DNA from: Clostridiaceae bacterium Marseille-Q3526
Lineage (GTDB): Bacteria > Bacillota > Clostridia > Lachnospirales > Lachnospiraceae
Length of the DNA: 64,000 bases
Assembly (NCBI GenBank): GCA_018223375.1
Contig: JAGTTS010000002.1
Span: 186,001-250,000, forward strand
Reading direction: 5' to 3'
The notes beneath the pieces were generated by a model. The model saw only the letters and a program-made list of their open reading frames with translations, was not told where the DNA came from and did no database searches. Below, one piece after another: positions 27,966-37,197 of this stretch; the stretch's first letter is position 1; every line of letters begins with the position of its first letter. A program made the translations under genes and the position numbers.

Positions 27966-28682
27966 ATGTACTATGGTTATGGATTTTATCCAAGGTTTGA
28001 TCCGACAATGATTCTGATATTAATCGGCGTGGCGCTTTCCATGGCGGCTTCCGCCAAGGTAAACAGCACCTTTGCCCGCTACTCCAGAGTCCGTTCCATG
28101 ACGGGAATGACAGGAGCGGAGGCGGCTCAGAGGCTGTTAAACAGCCAGGGTATCTATGATGTGACGGTGCGGCGCGTAGGCGGCCGTCTTTCCGATCACT
28201 ATGATCCCAGGAGCAAAACGGTGAATCTGTCAGACGATGTGTATAATTCTACCTCTGTGGCAGCGATCGGAGTGGCTGCCCACGAGTGCGGACATGCGAT
28301 TCAGGACGCGGTGGGATACGCGCCGTTAAAATTCAGAGGAGCGCTGGTTCCGGTGGCCAATTTTGGTTCCCAGATTTCCTGGCCCCTGATTCTGATTGGA
28401 TTTTTTATCGGAGGCTTCGGCTCTCCCATGGTGCAGCTGGGCATCCTGCTGTTTTCCGCCGCTGTGCTGTTTCAGCTGGTGACGCTTCCGGTGGAGCTTA
28501 ACGCCTCCTCAAGAGCGGTGAAGCTTCTGGACGCTACGGGCATTCTTTCCGGCAGCGAGGTGGACGGCACCAGACGGGTACTGGGGGCGGCGGCGCTCAC
28601 TTACGTGGCTGCGGCAGCGGGATCGATTTTACAGCTTCTGCGTCTGATTATACTGTTTGGAGGAAGAAGAGATAATGACTAA
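27966..28682 (+). CDS. Neutral zinc metallopeptidase, YugP-like
   Basis: 238 residues. An N-terminal membrane helix (about 13-30), then a domain with AAHECGHAIQDA (HExxH zinc site, near residue 105) followed by a pair of membrane helices (about 130-175), LNASSRAV (third-ligand region) and a last helix near the C-terminus. This is the layout of the PF04298 family (Bacillus YugP), membrane peptidases of unknown substrate. The stop overlaps the start of rsmB by 8 bases, so the two are co-translated. Confidence 0.85.
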   Translation: MYYGYGFYPRFDPTMILILIGVALSMAASAKVNSTFARYSRVRSMTGMTGAEAAQRLLNSQGIYDVTVRRVGGRLSDHYDPRSKTVNLSDDVYNSTSVAAIGVAAHECGHAIQDAVGYAPLKFRGALVPVANFGSQISWPLILIGFFIGGFGSPMVQLGILLFSAAVLFQLVTLPVELNASSRAVKLLDATGILSGSEVDGTRRVLGAAALTYVAAAAGSILQLLRLIILFGGRRDND

Positions 28683-30060
28683 AACCGGAAGTGGAAAACC
28701 GGCAAACGAAGGAAACAGAAGCGCTTCAGGAGCGAGGGAGATTGTGCTGGATGTTCTCCTTGAGATTCTGGAGAAGAAACAGTACAGCCATCTGGTACTC
28801 CAGAGAGCGCTCGCAAAATATCAGTATCTGGATAAGCAGGAACGCTCTTTTATCAAGAGGACCGTTGACGGTACTCTGGAGCGCCTGATGCAGGTTGACT
28901 GTCTGATTGAATCATATTCCAGCGTAAAGCTGCGTAAAATGAAGCCTGTGATCCGCACGATTCTCAGAATGAGCGTCTATCAGATCTGCTTTATGGATCG
29001 GATTCCTGATTCTGCAGCCTGCAACGAGGCGGTGAAGCTGGCGGTCCGAAGAGGCTTTTCCGGCTTGAAGGGTTTTGTGAACGGAGTGCTGAGAAACGTG
29101 TCCAGACACAAGGATGAGATCACATGGCCGGACGACAGCACGGCGTTCTGTCTGCCCCAGTGGATTTTTTCCATGTGGGAGAGGCAGTATGGGAAAGAGG
29201 CGGCCAGAACTATGGCAGAGAGTTTTCTGAAGGAGAGACCTCTCACTGTCCGGATGAATTTAAGCCTGGCTTCCAGGGAGGAGATCGCTGATTCTCTGGA
29301 AAGCCAGGGTGTGAAAGTCCGGGAAAGCGGCTTTGCCGAGGATGTGGTTTTCTTAAGCCAGGTAGATTACCTGGAGAGCCTGGACGCCTTTTTAGACGGC
29401 TGGATCCAGGTACAGGATTTAAGCTCCTCTCTGGCGGGAGACGCCGCCGGAGTGAAGGAGGGCGATTACGTCATTGACGTCTGCGGCGCTCCAGGAGGAA
29501 AAAGCCTGCACATTGCGGAGCTGCTTCACGGAACCGGCATGGTGGAGGTCAGAGATCTGACCGAGAAGAAAATCGCTCTGGTGGAGGACAATATCTGGCG
29601 TTCTGGATTTTCCAATATCGAGGCCAGAGTGCAGGACGCCACAGAATTTGATCCGGACGCCCAGGAGAAGGCAGATCTGCTGATTGCGGATCTGCCCTGC
29701 TCGGGCCTTGGGATCATCGGCCGCAAGCCTGACATCCGTTACAATGTGACAGAGGAGCAGACGAGAGAGCTGGCGAAGCTGCAGAGAGAAATCCTCTCTG
29801 TAGTCTGGCGGTATGTAAAGCCAGGAGGAACTATGGTATTCAGCACCTGCACGGTAGATCCGGCGGAAAATGAGGAGAACGTCCGCTGGATTCTGTCGCA
29901 GATGCCCTTTGAACCGGTGGATCTGACAGACAGAATAGGAGACGCTCTGGCAGAGACACTGTTAGAGGACACCAGGAAAAAGGGATACGTTCAGCTGCTG
30001 CCGGGCTTCTACCCGGGAGACGGCTTTTTTATCTCTGTATTTAGAAGAAAAGAAGAGTAG
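28675..30060 (+). CDS. rsmB: 16S rRNA m5C967 methyltransferase
   Basis: About 461 residues from the ATG at 28675; a TTG at 28657 is in frame but overlaps the GGAGGAAG that serves this ATG. The N-terminal NusB-like domain (YSHLVLQRAL, RSFIKRTVDGTLER) is followed by a Rossmann methyltransferase domain with VIDVCGAPGGKSLHIA (SAM binding), ADLPCSGLG (the conserved Cys) and VFSTCTVDPAENEENV (catalytic Cys). Upstream of rlmN, as in many Firmicutes. Confidence 0.94.
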   Translation: MTKTGSGKPANEGNRSASGAREIVLDVLLEILEKKQYSHLVLQRALAKYQYLDKQERSFIKRTVDGTLERLMQVDCLIESYSSVKLRKMKPVIRTILRMSVYQICFMDRIPDSAACNEAVKLAVRRGFSGLKGFVNGVLRNVSRHKDEITWPDDSTAFCLPQWIFSMWERQYGKEAARTMAESFLKERPLTVRMNLSLASREEIADSLESQGVKVRESGFAEDVVFLSQVDYLESLDAFLDGWIQVQDLSSSLAGDAAGVKEGDYVIDVCGAPGGKSLHIAELLHGTGMVEVRDLTEKKIALVEDNIWRSGFSNIEARVQDATEFDPDAQEKADLLIADLPCSGLGIIGRKPDIRYNVTEEQTRELAKLQREILSVVWRYVKPGGTMVFSTCTVDPAENEENVRWILSQMPFEPVDLTDRIGDALAETLLEDTRKKGYVQLLPGFYPGDGFFISVFRRKEE

Positions 30061-30084
30061 GATTTAAAAGGAGGCTTTAAGCAT

Positions 30085-31137
30085 ATGGAGAGAGACGGAC
30101 GGGCAGATTTAAAATCCATGACCCTTCCGGAGCTGACAGAGTATCTGAAGGACTTAGGAGAAAAGCCCTTTCGGGCAAAGCAGCTGTATCAGTGGATGCA
30201 TGTGAAGCTGGCGGCTTCTCTGGACGAGACGACGAATCTGTCCAAGGAAATGAGGGGGATTCTGAAGGAGACGGCTTTTTACGCGTCCTTAAATCCGGTG
30301 GACGTGCGTATTTCCCAGATTGACGGCACGAGAAAGTACCTGTTTGAGCTGGAGGATGGGAATGTAATCGAGAGCGTGCTGATGCGCTATAAGCACGGCA
30401 ACTCCGTCTGCATTTCCTCCCAGGTAGGCTGCCGGATGGGCTGCCGTTTCTGCGCCTCCACTCTGGACGGCCTGGAGAGAAACTTAAGGCCTTCCGAGAT
30501 GTTAGAGCAGATTTACCGGATTCAGAGGGATATCGGAGAAAGGGTATCGAACGTGGTGGTGATGGGTTCCGGCGAGCCCATGGACAATTACGACAATCTA
30601 ATCCGCTTTATCCATCTGCTGACAGACGAGAACGGCTTACATATCAGCCAGCGGAACGTCACAGTTTCCACCTGCGGCATTGTTCCCAGAATCCGCCAGT
30701 TTGCGGAGGAAAATCTTCAGGTAACTCTGGCGCTTTCTCTCCACGCCCCCAACGACGAGGTGAGAAAAACTCTGATGCCGGTGGCCAACAGCTTCGCCCT
30801 GAAGGACGTGCTGGACGCCTGCCATTATTACTTTGAGAAGACAGGCAGAAGACTTACCTTTGAGTACAGCCTTGTAAAAGGAGTCAACGATAATCTGGAC
30901 GAGGCCAGGGCGCTGGCGGATCTGCTGAAAGGCCAGCACGGCCACGTGAATCTGATTCCTGTCAATCCGATTAAGGAGAGAGACTTTAAACAGTCGGATC
31001 GGAAGGCTGTCGAGGAGTTTAAACAGTATCTGGAAAAGCGGGGAATCAATGTCACCGTGCGCCGGGAAATGGGCCGCGACATTGACGGAGCCTGCGGACA
31101 GCTTCGAAAAAGCTATATTGAGAAGGAAAGGACGTAA
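30085..31137 (+). CDS. rlmN: 23S rRNA A2503 / tRNA A37 C2-methyltransferase, radical SAM
   Basis: 350 residues. The radical SAM cluster CRMGCRFCAS (CxxxCxxC) is near residue 117, GSGEPMDNY binds SAM, VSTCGIVPRI follows, and a C-terminal Cys lies in GACGQL (the mechanistic Cys that forms the methyl adduct). AAGGAGG precedes the ATG. The stop is 5 bases before the phosphatase gene, continuing the rlmN-prpC-prkC order known from Bacillus. Confidence 0.96.
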   Translation: MERDGRADLKSMTLPELTEYLKDLGEKPFRAKQLYQWMHVKLAASLDETTNLSKEMRGILKETAFYASLNPVDVRISQIDGTRKYLFELEDGNVIESVLMRYKHGNSVCISSQVGCRMGCRFCASTLDGLERNLRPSEMLEQIYRIQRDIGERVSNVVVMGSGEPMDNYDNLIRFIHLLTDENGLHISQRNVTVSTCGIVPRIRQFAEENLQVTLALSLHAPNDEVRKTLMPVANSFALKDVLDACHYYFEKTGRRLTFEYSLVKGVNDNLDEARALADLLKGQHGHVNLIPVNPIKERDFKQSDRKAVEEFKQYLEKRGINVTVRREMGRDIDGACGQLRKSYIEKERT

Positions 31138-31142
31138 GGAAG

Positions 31143-31889
31143 ATGAAAGCCTGTGCTTTGACGGACATCGGGCGGGTGCGGCCTGTAAACCAGGACTGCC
31201 GCTTCGCCACGACAGAGCCTATCGGACCTCTTTCAAATTTATTTATTGTTGCAGACGGTATGGGCGGCCACAAGGCCGGAGACCGGGCCTCCAGGCTTCT
31301 GATAGAGAGCCTGACCTCCTACATAAGGAACTGTTCGGCCAGAACGCCGGTGGAGGCGCTGAACCATGGAATTGCAGAGGCTAACAGGGAAATCTACGAG
31401 GCTTCTCTGGAACACCAGGAACTGGCAGGCATGGGAAGCACTCTGGTGGCCGCTACGATAGAGGATTCGACTCTCTATGTAGCCAATGTGGGGGACAGCC
31501 GCCTCTACCTGATTGAGCGGGAAGGAATCCGGCAGATTACCAGAGATCATTCTTATGTGGAAGAGATGGTGTCCCTGGGGCAGATTACCAGAGACAGCCT
31601 TGAGTATAAAAAGCAGAAGAACTATATCACGAGGGCAGTCGGCATTGCAAAGACAGTGGAGGCAGACTTTTTTGAGGTGGGCCTGAAGGAGGGAGACTAT
31701 GTTCTTCTCTGCTCGGATGGTCTTTCCAATATGGTGGACAATTCCGCCATGTTCCGCCTGGTGCTGCTGCCAGGCCCTCTGGAGAGCAAGGCCAGAGCGC
31801 TTATTGCGTTAGCCAATCAGAACGGGGGAAAGGATAATATAGCAGTTGTTCTTGTGGATCCCCAGATAAGTGAGGTGGACGGATTATGA
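31143..31889 (+). CDS. prpC: PP2C-type Ser/Thr phosphatase
   Basis: 248 residues with PP2C motifs: TDIGRVRPVNQDC, FIVADGMGGHKAGDRAS (metal-binding Asp/Gly), NVGDSRLYL, DHSYVEEM, LLCSDGLSNMV and GGKDNIAVVLV. It reverses phosphorylation by the PASTA kinase encoded directly downstream, whose start overlaps its stop by 4 bases (ATGA). Cytoplasmic; no membrane segment. Confidence 0.95.
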   Translation: MKACALTDIGRVRPVNQDCRFATTEPIGPLSNLFIVADGMGGHKAGDRASRLLIESLTSYIRNCSARTPVEALNHGIAEANREIYEASLEHQELAGMGSTLVAATIEDSTLYVANVGDSRLYLIEREGIRQITRDHSYVEEMVSLGQITRDSLEYKKQKNYITRAVGIAKTVEADFFEVGLKEGDYVLLCSDGLSNMVDNSAMFRLVLLPGPLESKARALIALANQNGGKDNIAVVLVDPQISEVDGL

Positions 31890-34273
31890 TGCTTAGACCA
31901 GGAATGTATTTGCAGAATCGGTATGAGATTCTGGATCAGATAGGCTCCGGCGGAATGTCAGAGGTCTACCGGGCAAAATGCCATAAATTAAACCGCCTGG
32001 TGGCCATCAAGGTGCTGAAGGAGGAATTCAGCACAGACGCCGGGTTTGTAAAGAAATTTAAGCTGGAGGCGCAGGCGGCCGCAGGTCTTTCCCATCCGAA
32101 TATCGTCAGCGTATACGACGTTGTGGACGAGGGCAGCATTCACTATATCGTCATGGAGCTGATAGAGGGAATCACTCTGAAGAGCTACATCACGAAAAAG
32201 GGACGGCTGAGCTCCAAGGAGGCTATCGGGATCGCCATCCAGGTGGCTCAGGGAATTGCAGCTGCACACGATCAGCACATTGTCCACCGCGACATTAAGC
32301 CCCAGAACATGATTATTTCCAGGGATGGGAAGGTAAAGGTGGCAGATTTCGGCATTGCCCGGGCAGTCAGCAGCCAGACCATCGGTGCTACGGCTATCGG
32401 CTCTGTCCACTACATTTCTCCGGAACAGGCCAGAGGCGGTTTCAGCGATTCCAGGACAGACATCTATTCCCTGGGAATTACCATGTTCGAGATGGTGACA
32501 GGTACAGTTCCTTTTGACGGGGATAATACGGTGAGCATTGCCCTGGCTCATTTAGAGCAGGCTGTGACGCCCCCGTCCCAGCTGAATCCGGAGGTTCCGG
32601 TAAGCCTTGACCGGATTATTATGAAGTGTACCCAGAAAAAGCCGGAGAAGCGTTACAGCGACGTCTATGAGCTGATTGCAGATCTGCGCCACGCCCTGGT
32701 GGACCCGGACGACGATTTCGTAACAGAGGAGCCGGAGGTGGATACCTCTTCCCCTACGATGGTGATTTCAAACGACGAGCTGAGCCAGATCAAGCAGGCC
32801 AGAAATACAGGGCCTGTAGTGATGAACGGACAAAGCTCCGGCATGCGGGCGCCATCCGAAACAGGACAGCACGAAAAACGGCATGACAGGGAGTATGGAA
32901 ACGGCCGGAGAGAGACTTACAGCCGGCGGGACAGCCGGAGCGGAGGAGGAAGAAGCCAGGAATACGATTACGATGAGTATGACGATTACCAGGATGAGGG
33001 CAGTTATGATTCCTATAATGACTCTTATGACGGTTCCTATGACAGAGGCAGGGACCGGGGAGCTGGAAGAGACAGAGGTTCTGACCGTATGCCAGCCTCG
33101 GGAAGCGGTTCTTCCGGGAAAAAGGCCAGAAAACAGAAGAGAGACTCTGATATCAATCCTCAGATAGAGAAGCTTTTGACAAGCGTTGGAGTGGTGGCTG
33201 CTATTATTATTGTGGCTGTTCTCATTACCATATTTGCCAAGCTGGGAGGAATTTTCAACTCAGGATCCAATGGAAATAATCCTGCTCAGACGCAGACTTC
33301 GGGACAGGAGACTGGACTGAAGGATACAGAGACACGGGTTCCCGATTTTATCGGCCTGACAGAGGAGGAAGCGGAGGAAAAGGCAAAGGACAGCCACCTG
33401 AAGCTGAGCTATGGCTATGTGCAGTCAGACGAGAAGAAAAAGGGACGCGTCATTGAGCAGAAGACGGCGGAGGGAACGGTTGTAGATAAACAGTCGACCG
33501 TCAAGGTGATAGTGGGAGAAGGCGGTGAGAAGGAATCTGAGGAGGAGACCAAAGAATCTCATCAGATTGATCTGACCGTTCTGGGCCTGGAAGCCCTGGA
33601 TGGAACCAACGCCAAGAATCTGCTGGAGGCAAAGGGGCTTACCGTCTCTTTGAAACAGGAAAACAGCGATACGATTCCTGTGGATATGGTAGTGCGCTAC
33701 GAGCCGCAGGAGGCGGACAGAGGGGACGAGATTGAGCTCTATGTGAGCCTTGGACCGACAGTCAGCATGGTAAAGGTTCCTGATTTAAGCGGCATGACAG
33801 AGGAGGAGGCCGGGGAGGCTCTTGCTGAAGCTGGACTTCTGCCTGCGCCGGAGGATCAGATCCTCACCCAGAAGAGCGACAGCGTGAAGAGGGGAACCAT
33901 TATCAGCCAGACGCCTCTCATGGACGAGGAGGTTCCAGAGGGAAGCACCGTCAGCTACGTAGTCAGCGAGGGACGCGGCAAGAAGTACGCGGCGATAGTC
34001 AACGACGATTACCCGCTGAAGGACAATTTTGGCCCCAGCGGAGCCTCCACCACGATCACAGTGGAGATTGTCATGGTGCAGACAGTGAACGGGCAGAAGA
34101 GAACGACTACTGTAATGGATGCCAGAAACATGAAGGGCGATGTGACGCTTCCCGTCCACTATGAGCTGACAGGGGCGGACGGAGTTCTGACAGGAGAACT
34201 GCAGATCTGGGATCTGACTAACGACAGAATTTTAAAGACCTATCCCCTCGAATTTATGGAGGTCGACGCGTAG
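31886..34273 (+). CDS. prkC: PASTA-domain Ser/Thr protein kinase
   Basis: 795 residues. The kinase domain (about 1-275) has GSGGMSEVYRA, VAIKVLK, HRDIKPQNM and DFGIARA, then a juxtamembrane linker of about 150 residues. Part of that linker (about 350-410) is an unusual low-complexity tract of Asp, Tyr, Ser, Arg and Gly. One membrane helix lies near 433-455, followed by three PASTA repeats (starting near VPDFIGLT, about 482; LTVLGLEA, about 563; and VPDLSGMT, about 632) and an extra C-terminal beta-rich domain of about 90 residues. Senses wall fragments or lipid II and controls growth, wall synthesis and germination in relatives. ATG 31886 and 31889 are both possible starts. Confidence 0.95.
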   Translation: MMLRPGMYLQNRYEILDQIGSGGMSEVYRAKCHKLNRLVAIKVLKEEFSTDAGFVKKFKLEAQAAAGLSHPNIVSVYDVVDEGSIHYIVMELIEGITLKSYITKKGRLSSKEAIGIAIQVAQGIAAAHDQHIVHRDIKPQNMIISRDGKVKVADFGIARAVSSQTIGATAIGSVHYISPEQARGGFSDSRTDIYSLGITMFEMVTGTVPFDGDNTVSIALAHLEQAVTPPSQLNPEVPVSLDRIIMKCTQKKPEKRYSDVYELIADLRHALVDPDDDFVTEEPEVDTSSPTMVISNDELSQIKQARNTGPVVMNGQSSGMRAPSETGQHEKRHDREYGNGRRETYSRRDSRSGGGRSQEYDYDEYDDYQDEGSYDSYNDSYDGSYDRGRDRGAGRDRGSDRMPASGSGSSGKKARKQKRDSDINPQIEKLLTSVGVVAAIIIVAVLITIFAKLGGIFNSGSNGNNPAQTQTSGQETGLKDTETRVPDFIGLTEEEAEEKAKDSHLKLSYGYVQSDEKKKGRVIEQKTAEGTVVDKQSTVKVIVGEGGEKESEEETKESHQIDLTVLGLEALDGTNAKNLLEAKGLTVSLKQENSDTIPVDMVVRYEPQEADRGDEIELYVSLGPTVSMVKVPDLSGMTEEEAGEALAEAGLLPAPEDQILTQKSDSVKRGTIISQTPLMDEEVPEGSTVSYVVSEGRGKKYAAIVNDDYPLKDNFGPSGASTTITVEIVMVQTVNGQKRTTTVMDARNMKGDVTLPVHYELTGADGVLTGELQIWDLTNDRILKTYPLEFMEVDA

Positions 34274-35152
34274 ATGACAGGAAAGATTGTTAAGGGAATC
34301 GCAGGCTTTTACTATGTCCACGACGGGCAGCAGAAAGTCTATGAGTGCAGAGCCAAGGGCGTGTTCAGAAACAGGAAAATCAAGCCTCTGGTGGGAGACA
34401 ACGTAGAGTTTGAAATTCTGGACGAGGAGGCGGGCACAGGCAGCATTGTCTCCATTTTGGAGCGGAAAAACTCCCTGATTCGTCCGGCTGTCTCCAATAT
34501 TGATCAGGCCCTGGTGGTATTTGCCATTACAGAACCCATGCCGAATCTGAATCTTCTGGATCGGTTTCTGGTTATGATGGAGCGTCAGAATATTCCGGCT
34601 GTCATCTGCTTTAATAAAATTGATTTGTCATCCAGGGAGGAGATGGAGCGCCTGCGCTCCATCTATGCCCCGGCAGGATATGAGATTCATTTTATCAGCA
34701 CCTATGAGGAGGCGGGACTTCAGGAGATTCACAGCCTCATACAGGGAAAAACGACTGTGCTGGCAGGTCCGTCCGGAGTGGGGAAATCCTCCCTGACGAA
34801 TTTTCTCCAGCCGGAGGCCAATATGGAGACAGGTGTAGTCAGTGAAAAGATTAAGCGGGGAAAGCATACAACCCGCCATTCGGAGCTGTTTTTTGTGGAG
34901 GAGAATAGCTACATGATGGACACGCCTGGTTTCAGCTCCATGTATATTGAGGACTTGAAGCCGGAGGAGCTGAGGGACTGCTTTCCGGAGTTTGCCCCGG
35001 AGGAGGACGGCTGTCGGTTTTTAGGCTGTGTCCATGTGGGAGAGAAGGTCTGCGGAGTCAAGGAGGCGGTAAAAGCCGGAACTATCAGCCGCAGCCGATA
35101 TGAAAATTACCTGCTTTTGTACCAGGAATTGAAGGATAAAAGGAGATATTAA
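34274..35152 (+). CDS. rsgA: Ribosome small-subunit biogenesis GTPase
   Basis: 292 residues. An N-terminal OB-fold is followed by a circularly permuted GTPase domain (NKIDL before the P-loop GPSGVGKSSLTN, then DTPGF). The C-terminal zinc site reads CRFLGCVHVGEKVCGV. RsgA aids late 30S maturation. It starts immediately after the prkC stop, with GGAGG 11 bases upstream inside prkC, which gives coupled translation. Confidence 0.95.
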   Translation: MTGKIVKGIAGFYYVHDGQQKVYECRAKGVFRNRKIKPLVGDNVEFEILDEEAGTGSIVSILERKNSLIRPAVSNIDQALVVFAITEPMPNLNLLDRFLVMMERQNIPAVICFNKIDLSSREEMERLRSIYAPAGYEIHFISTYEEAGLQEIHSLIQGKTTVLAGPSGVGKSSLTNFLQPEANMETGVVSEKIKRGKHTTRHSELFFVEENSYMMDTPGFSSMYIEDLKPEELRDCFPEFAPEEDGCRFLGCVHVGEKVCGVKEAVKAGTISRSRYENYLLLYQELKDKRRY

Positions 35153-35154
35153 TT

Positions 35155-35814
35155 ATGATACGTTTAGCGCCGTCTGTGTTAGGAGCAGATTTTTCACGCC
35201 TGGGAGAGGAGATCCAGGCAGTAGACAGGGCGGGAGCCCAGTATATTCATCTGGATGTGATGGACGGAACCTTTGTGCCCAGCATTTCCTTTGGAATGCC
35301 GGTGATTGAACGGCTTCGCCCGGTGACGGACCGCGTATTTGACGTCCACATGATGGTAGAGGAACCGGGACGGTATGTGGAGGATATGAAGAAGGCGGGA
35401 GCCGATCTGATCTGCGTCCATCAGGAGGCCTGCAGACATCTGGATCGGACAGTGAACCAGATTAAGGAGCTGGGGCTCAAGGCTGCCGTGGCCTTAAATC
35501 CGGCTACGCCTGTATCCACCCTGTCCTGCATTCTGGATCAGCTGGATATGGCGCTTATCATGTCAGTCAATCCAGGTTTTGGCGGCCAGAAATTTATTCC
35601 TTACACACTGGAAAAGATTAGGCAGCTGCGCAGGATGAGCGATGAGAGAGGACTGAATCTGGATATTCAGGTGGACGGAGGCGTGGGCCTTGGAAACGTC
35701 CGCCAGGTGATTGAGGCGGGAGCCAATGTGATTGTGGCCGGTTCCGCTGTCTTCAAGGGAGACGCGGCGGCCAACACTAAGGCGTTTCTGGAGATTTTTA
35801 AGGAGTATGAGTAG
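35155..35814 (+). CDS. rpe: Ribulose-phosphate 3-epimerase
   Basis: 219 residues, a full TIM barrel: LAPSVLGADF at the start, HLDVMDGTFVPSISFG, DVHMMV, MSVNPGFGGQKF, and QVDGGV near the end. Interconverts ribulose-5-P and xylulose-5-P in the pentose phosphate pathway. Begins 2 bases after the rsgA stop and overlaps the ribosome binding region of thiN. Confidence 0.96.
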   Translation: MIRLAPSVLGADFSRLGEEIQAVDRAGAQYIHLDVMDGTFVPSISFGMPVIERLRPVTDRVFDVHMMVEEPGRYVEDMKKAGADLICVHQEACRHLDRTVNQIKELGLKAAVALNPATPVSTLSCILDQLDMALIMSVNPGFGGQKFIPYTLEKIRQLRRMSDERGLNLDIQVDGGVGLGNVRQVIEAGANVIVAGSAVFKGDAAANTKAFLEIFKEYE

Positions 35815-35815
35815 G

Positions 35816-36475
35816 ATGGAAGGAGAGACCTGCCTGATCATCACGGGAGGAAACCTGAACCTGGACTTTGCGGAGCAGTTTCTAAAACACAGAAGCTACG
35901 GCTGCGTGATTGCCGTAGATGGGGGACTGGAGGCCGCTGCTGCTCTCGGCGTCTGTCCGGATGAGATTGTGGGAGATCTGGACACGGTAAATCCGGCTCT
36001 GTTTGACTCCTACCGCAGAAAACCAGGGATTGAGCTGGAAATCCACCGGCCGGAGAAGGATGAGACGGACACAGAGCTGGCCCTTCTCACAGCAGAGAGA
36101 AAGGGCTTTCATGCGGTACACCTGCTGGGCGCTTTAGGCGGGCGGATGGATCACGCCCTGGGCAATGTGCAGCTGTTAAATCAGTGCCTGCAAAACGATG
36201 TACATGCAGAAATCTATGATGAGAAGAACAGAATCTATCTAGCCGGCCCCGGCAGAACAGAGTTTGCCAGGGAACAGGCATATGGGCAATATATTTCTTT
36301 TCTTCCGCTGACAGAGTCGGTGGAGGGGATTACCCTGACAGGCTTTAAATATCCTCTTTCCAATAAAACGATCCATCTGGGAACCAGCCTCTGTATCAGC
36401 AATGAGCTGACGGGAGAGAAGGGAAGCCTGGAATTTCAAAAGGGCATTCTCATCTGCATTGAGAGCCACGACTGA
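35816..36475 (+). CDS. thiN: Thiamine pyrophosphokinase
   Basis: About 219 residues from the ATG at 35816; an in-frame ATG at 35807 is just 1 base after AAGGAG, while 35816 has a 10-base spacing. Motifs: VIAVDGGLEAA, PDEIVGDLDTV, EKDETDTELAL and GALGGRMDHALGN, as in family members that convert thiamine plus ATP to TPP. Last gene of the prpC-prkC-rsgA-rpe-thiN block. No TPP riboswitch is seen next to it. Confidence 0.93.
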   Translation: MEGETCLIITGGNLNLDFAEQFLKHRSYGCVIAVDGGLEAAAALGVCPDEIVGDLDTVNPALFDSYRRKPGIELEIHRPEKDETDTELALLTAERKGFHAVHLLGALGGRMDHALGNVQLLNQCLQNDVHAEIYDEKNRIYLAGPGRTEFAREQAYGQYISFLPLTESVEGITLTGFKYPLSNKTIHLGTSLCISNELTGEKGSLEFQKGILICIESHD

Positions 36476-36602
36476 TTGGATGAAAAACTGACCTCTAAAA
36501 AAATATGAAAACTGAATGTTTTGCCAAGTACAGATCTGTGATAAGATACAGGTCAGAAAGGTGCAGGACATCTGCATACAGTTTACAGCAGGAGGCAGTG
36601 AT

Positions 36603-37190
36603 ATGATTCGAAACAATGATAAGGCGTATAAAATCGCCATGACAGGACTGATGGCGGCTCTTTCCTATGTAGTGTTTACATTTGGCCAGATTAAACTGAC
36701 GCTTCCAGGCGGAGACGCTACGTCCATCCATCTAGGCAACGCAGTCTGCGTGCTGGGGGCGCTGCTCATCGGCGGTTTCTGGGGAGGCCTGGGAGGAGCG
36801 ATCGGAATGACCATAGGAGATCTGCTGGATCCGGTTTACGTGGTCTATGCGCCGAAAACCTTTATTTTAAAGCTGTGTATCGGCCTGATTACAGGTTTTG
36901 TGGCTCACAGGATTGGAAAGATCTCTGTCAGCACAGATAAGAAGCATATTTTAAAATATGTGATTCTGGCGTCAGCCGCAGGCCTTTTATTTAACATGGC
37001 AGCTGATCCGCTGTTTGGATATTACTATAAACTGCTGATAATCGGAAAGCCGGCAGCTGAGCTGGCTCTCGTCTGGAATATCGCTTCCACCTCGATCAAT
37101 GCGGTGATATCAGCGATTGCGTCTGTCCTGATATATATGGCAGCGCGGCCTGCGCTTCATTCGGCGGGCCTTCTTCTCCGGTTATCGTAA
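36603..37190 (+). CDS. ECF transporter S component, probably for a B6 vitamer
   Basis: About 195 residues from the ATG at 36603 with AGGAGG 6 or 7 bases upstream; the frame is open to 36516 but the added part is not conserved-looking. Five or six membrane helices and the S-component-like segment LGNAVCVLGALLIGGFWGGLGGAIGM (split here as LGNAVCVLGA and FWGGLGGAIGM) near residues 42-65. It would capture a vitamin and use a shared energy-coupling module encoded elsewhere. The substrate is inferred from the next gene, a pyridoxal/pyridoxamine kinase only 8 bases downstream. Confidence 0.8.
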   Translation: MIRNNDKAYKIAMTGLMAALSYVVFTFGQIKLTLPGGDATSIHLGNAVCVLGALLIGGFWGGLGGAIGMTIGDLLDPVYVVYAPKTFILKLCIGLITGFVAHRIGKISVSTDKKHILKYVILASAAGLLFNMAADPLFGYYYKLLIIGKPAAELALVWNIASTSINAVISAIASVLIYMAARPALHSAGLLLRLS

Positions 37191-37197
37191 GGAGATT

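Noticed and set aside
36480..36602. Possible TPP riboswitch between thiN and the ECF S component
   Set aside because: The conserved CUGAGA and ACCUGAUC-type elements of the TPP aptamer are not present.
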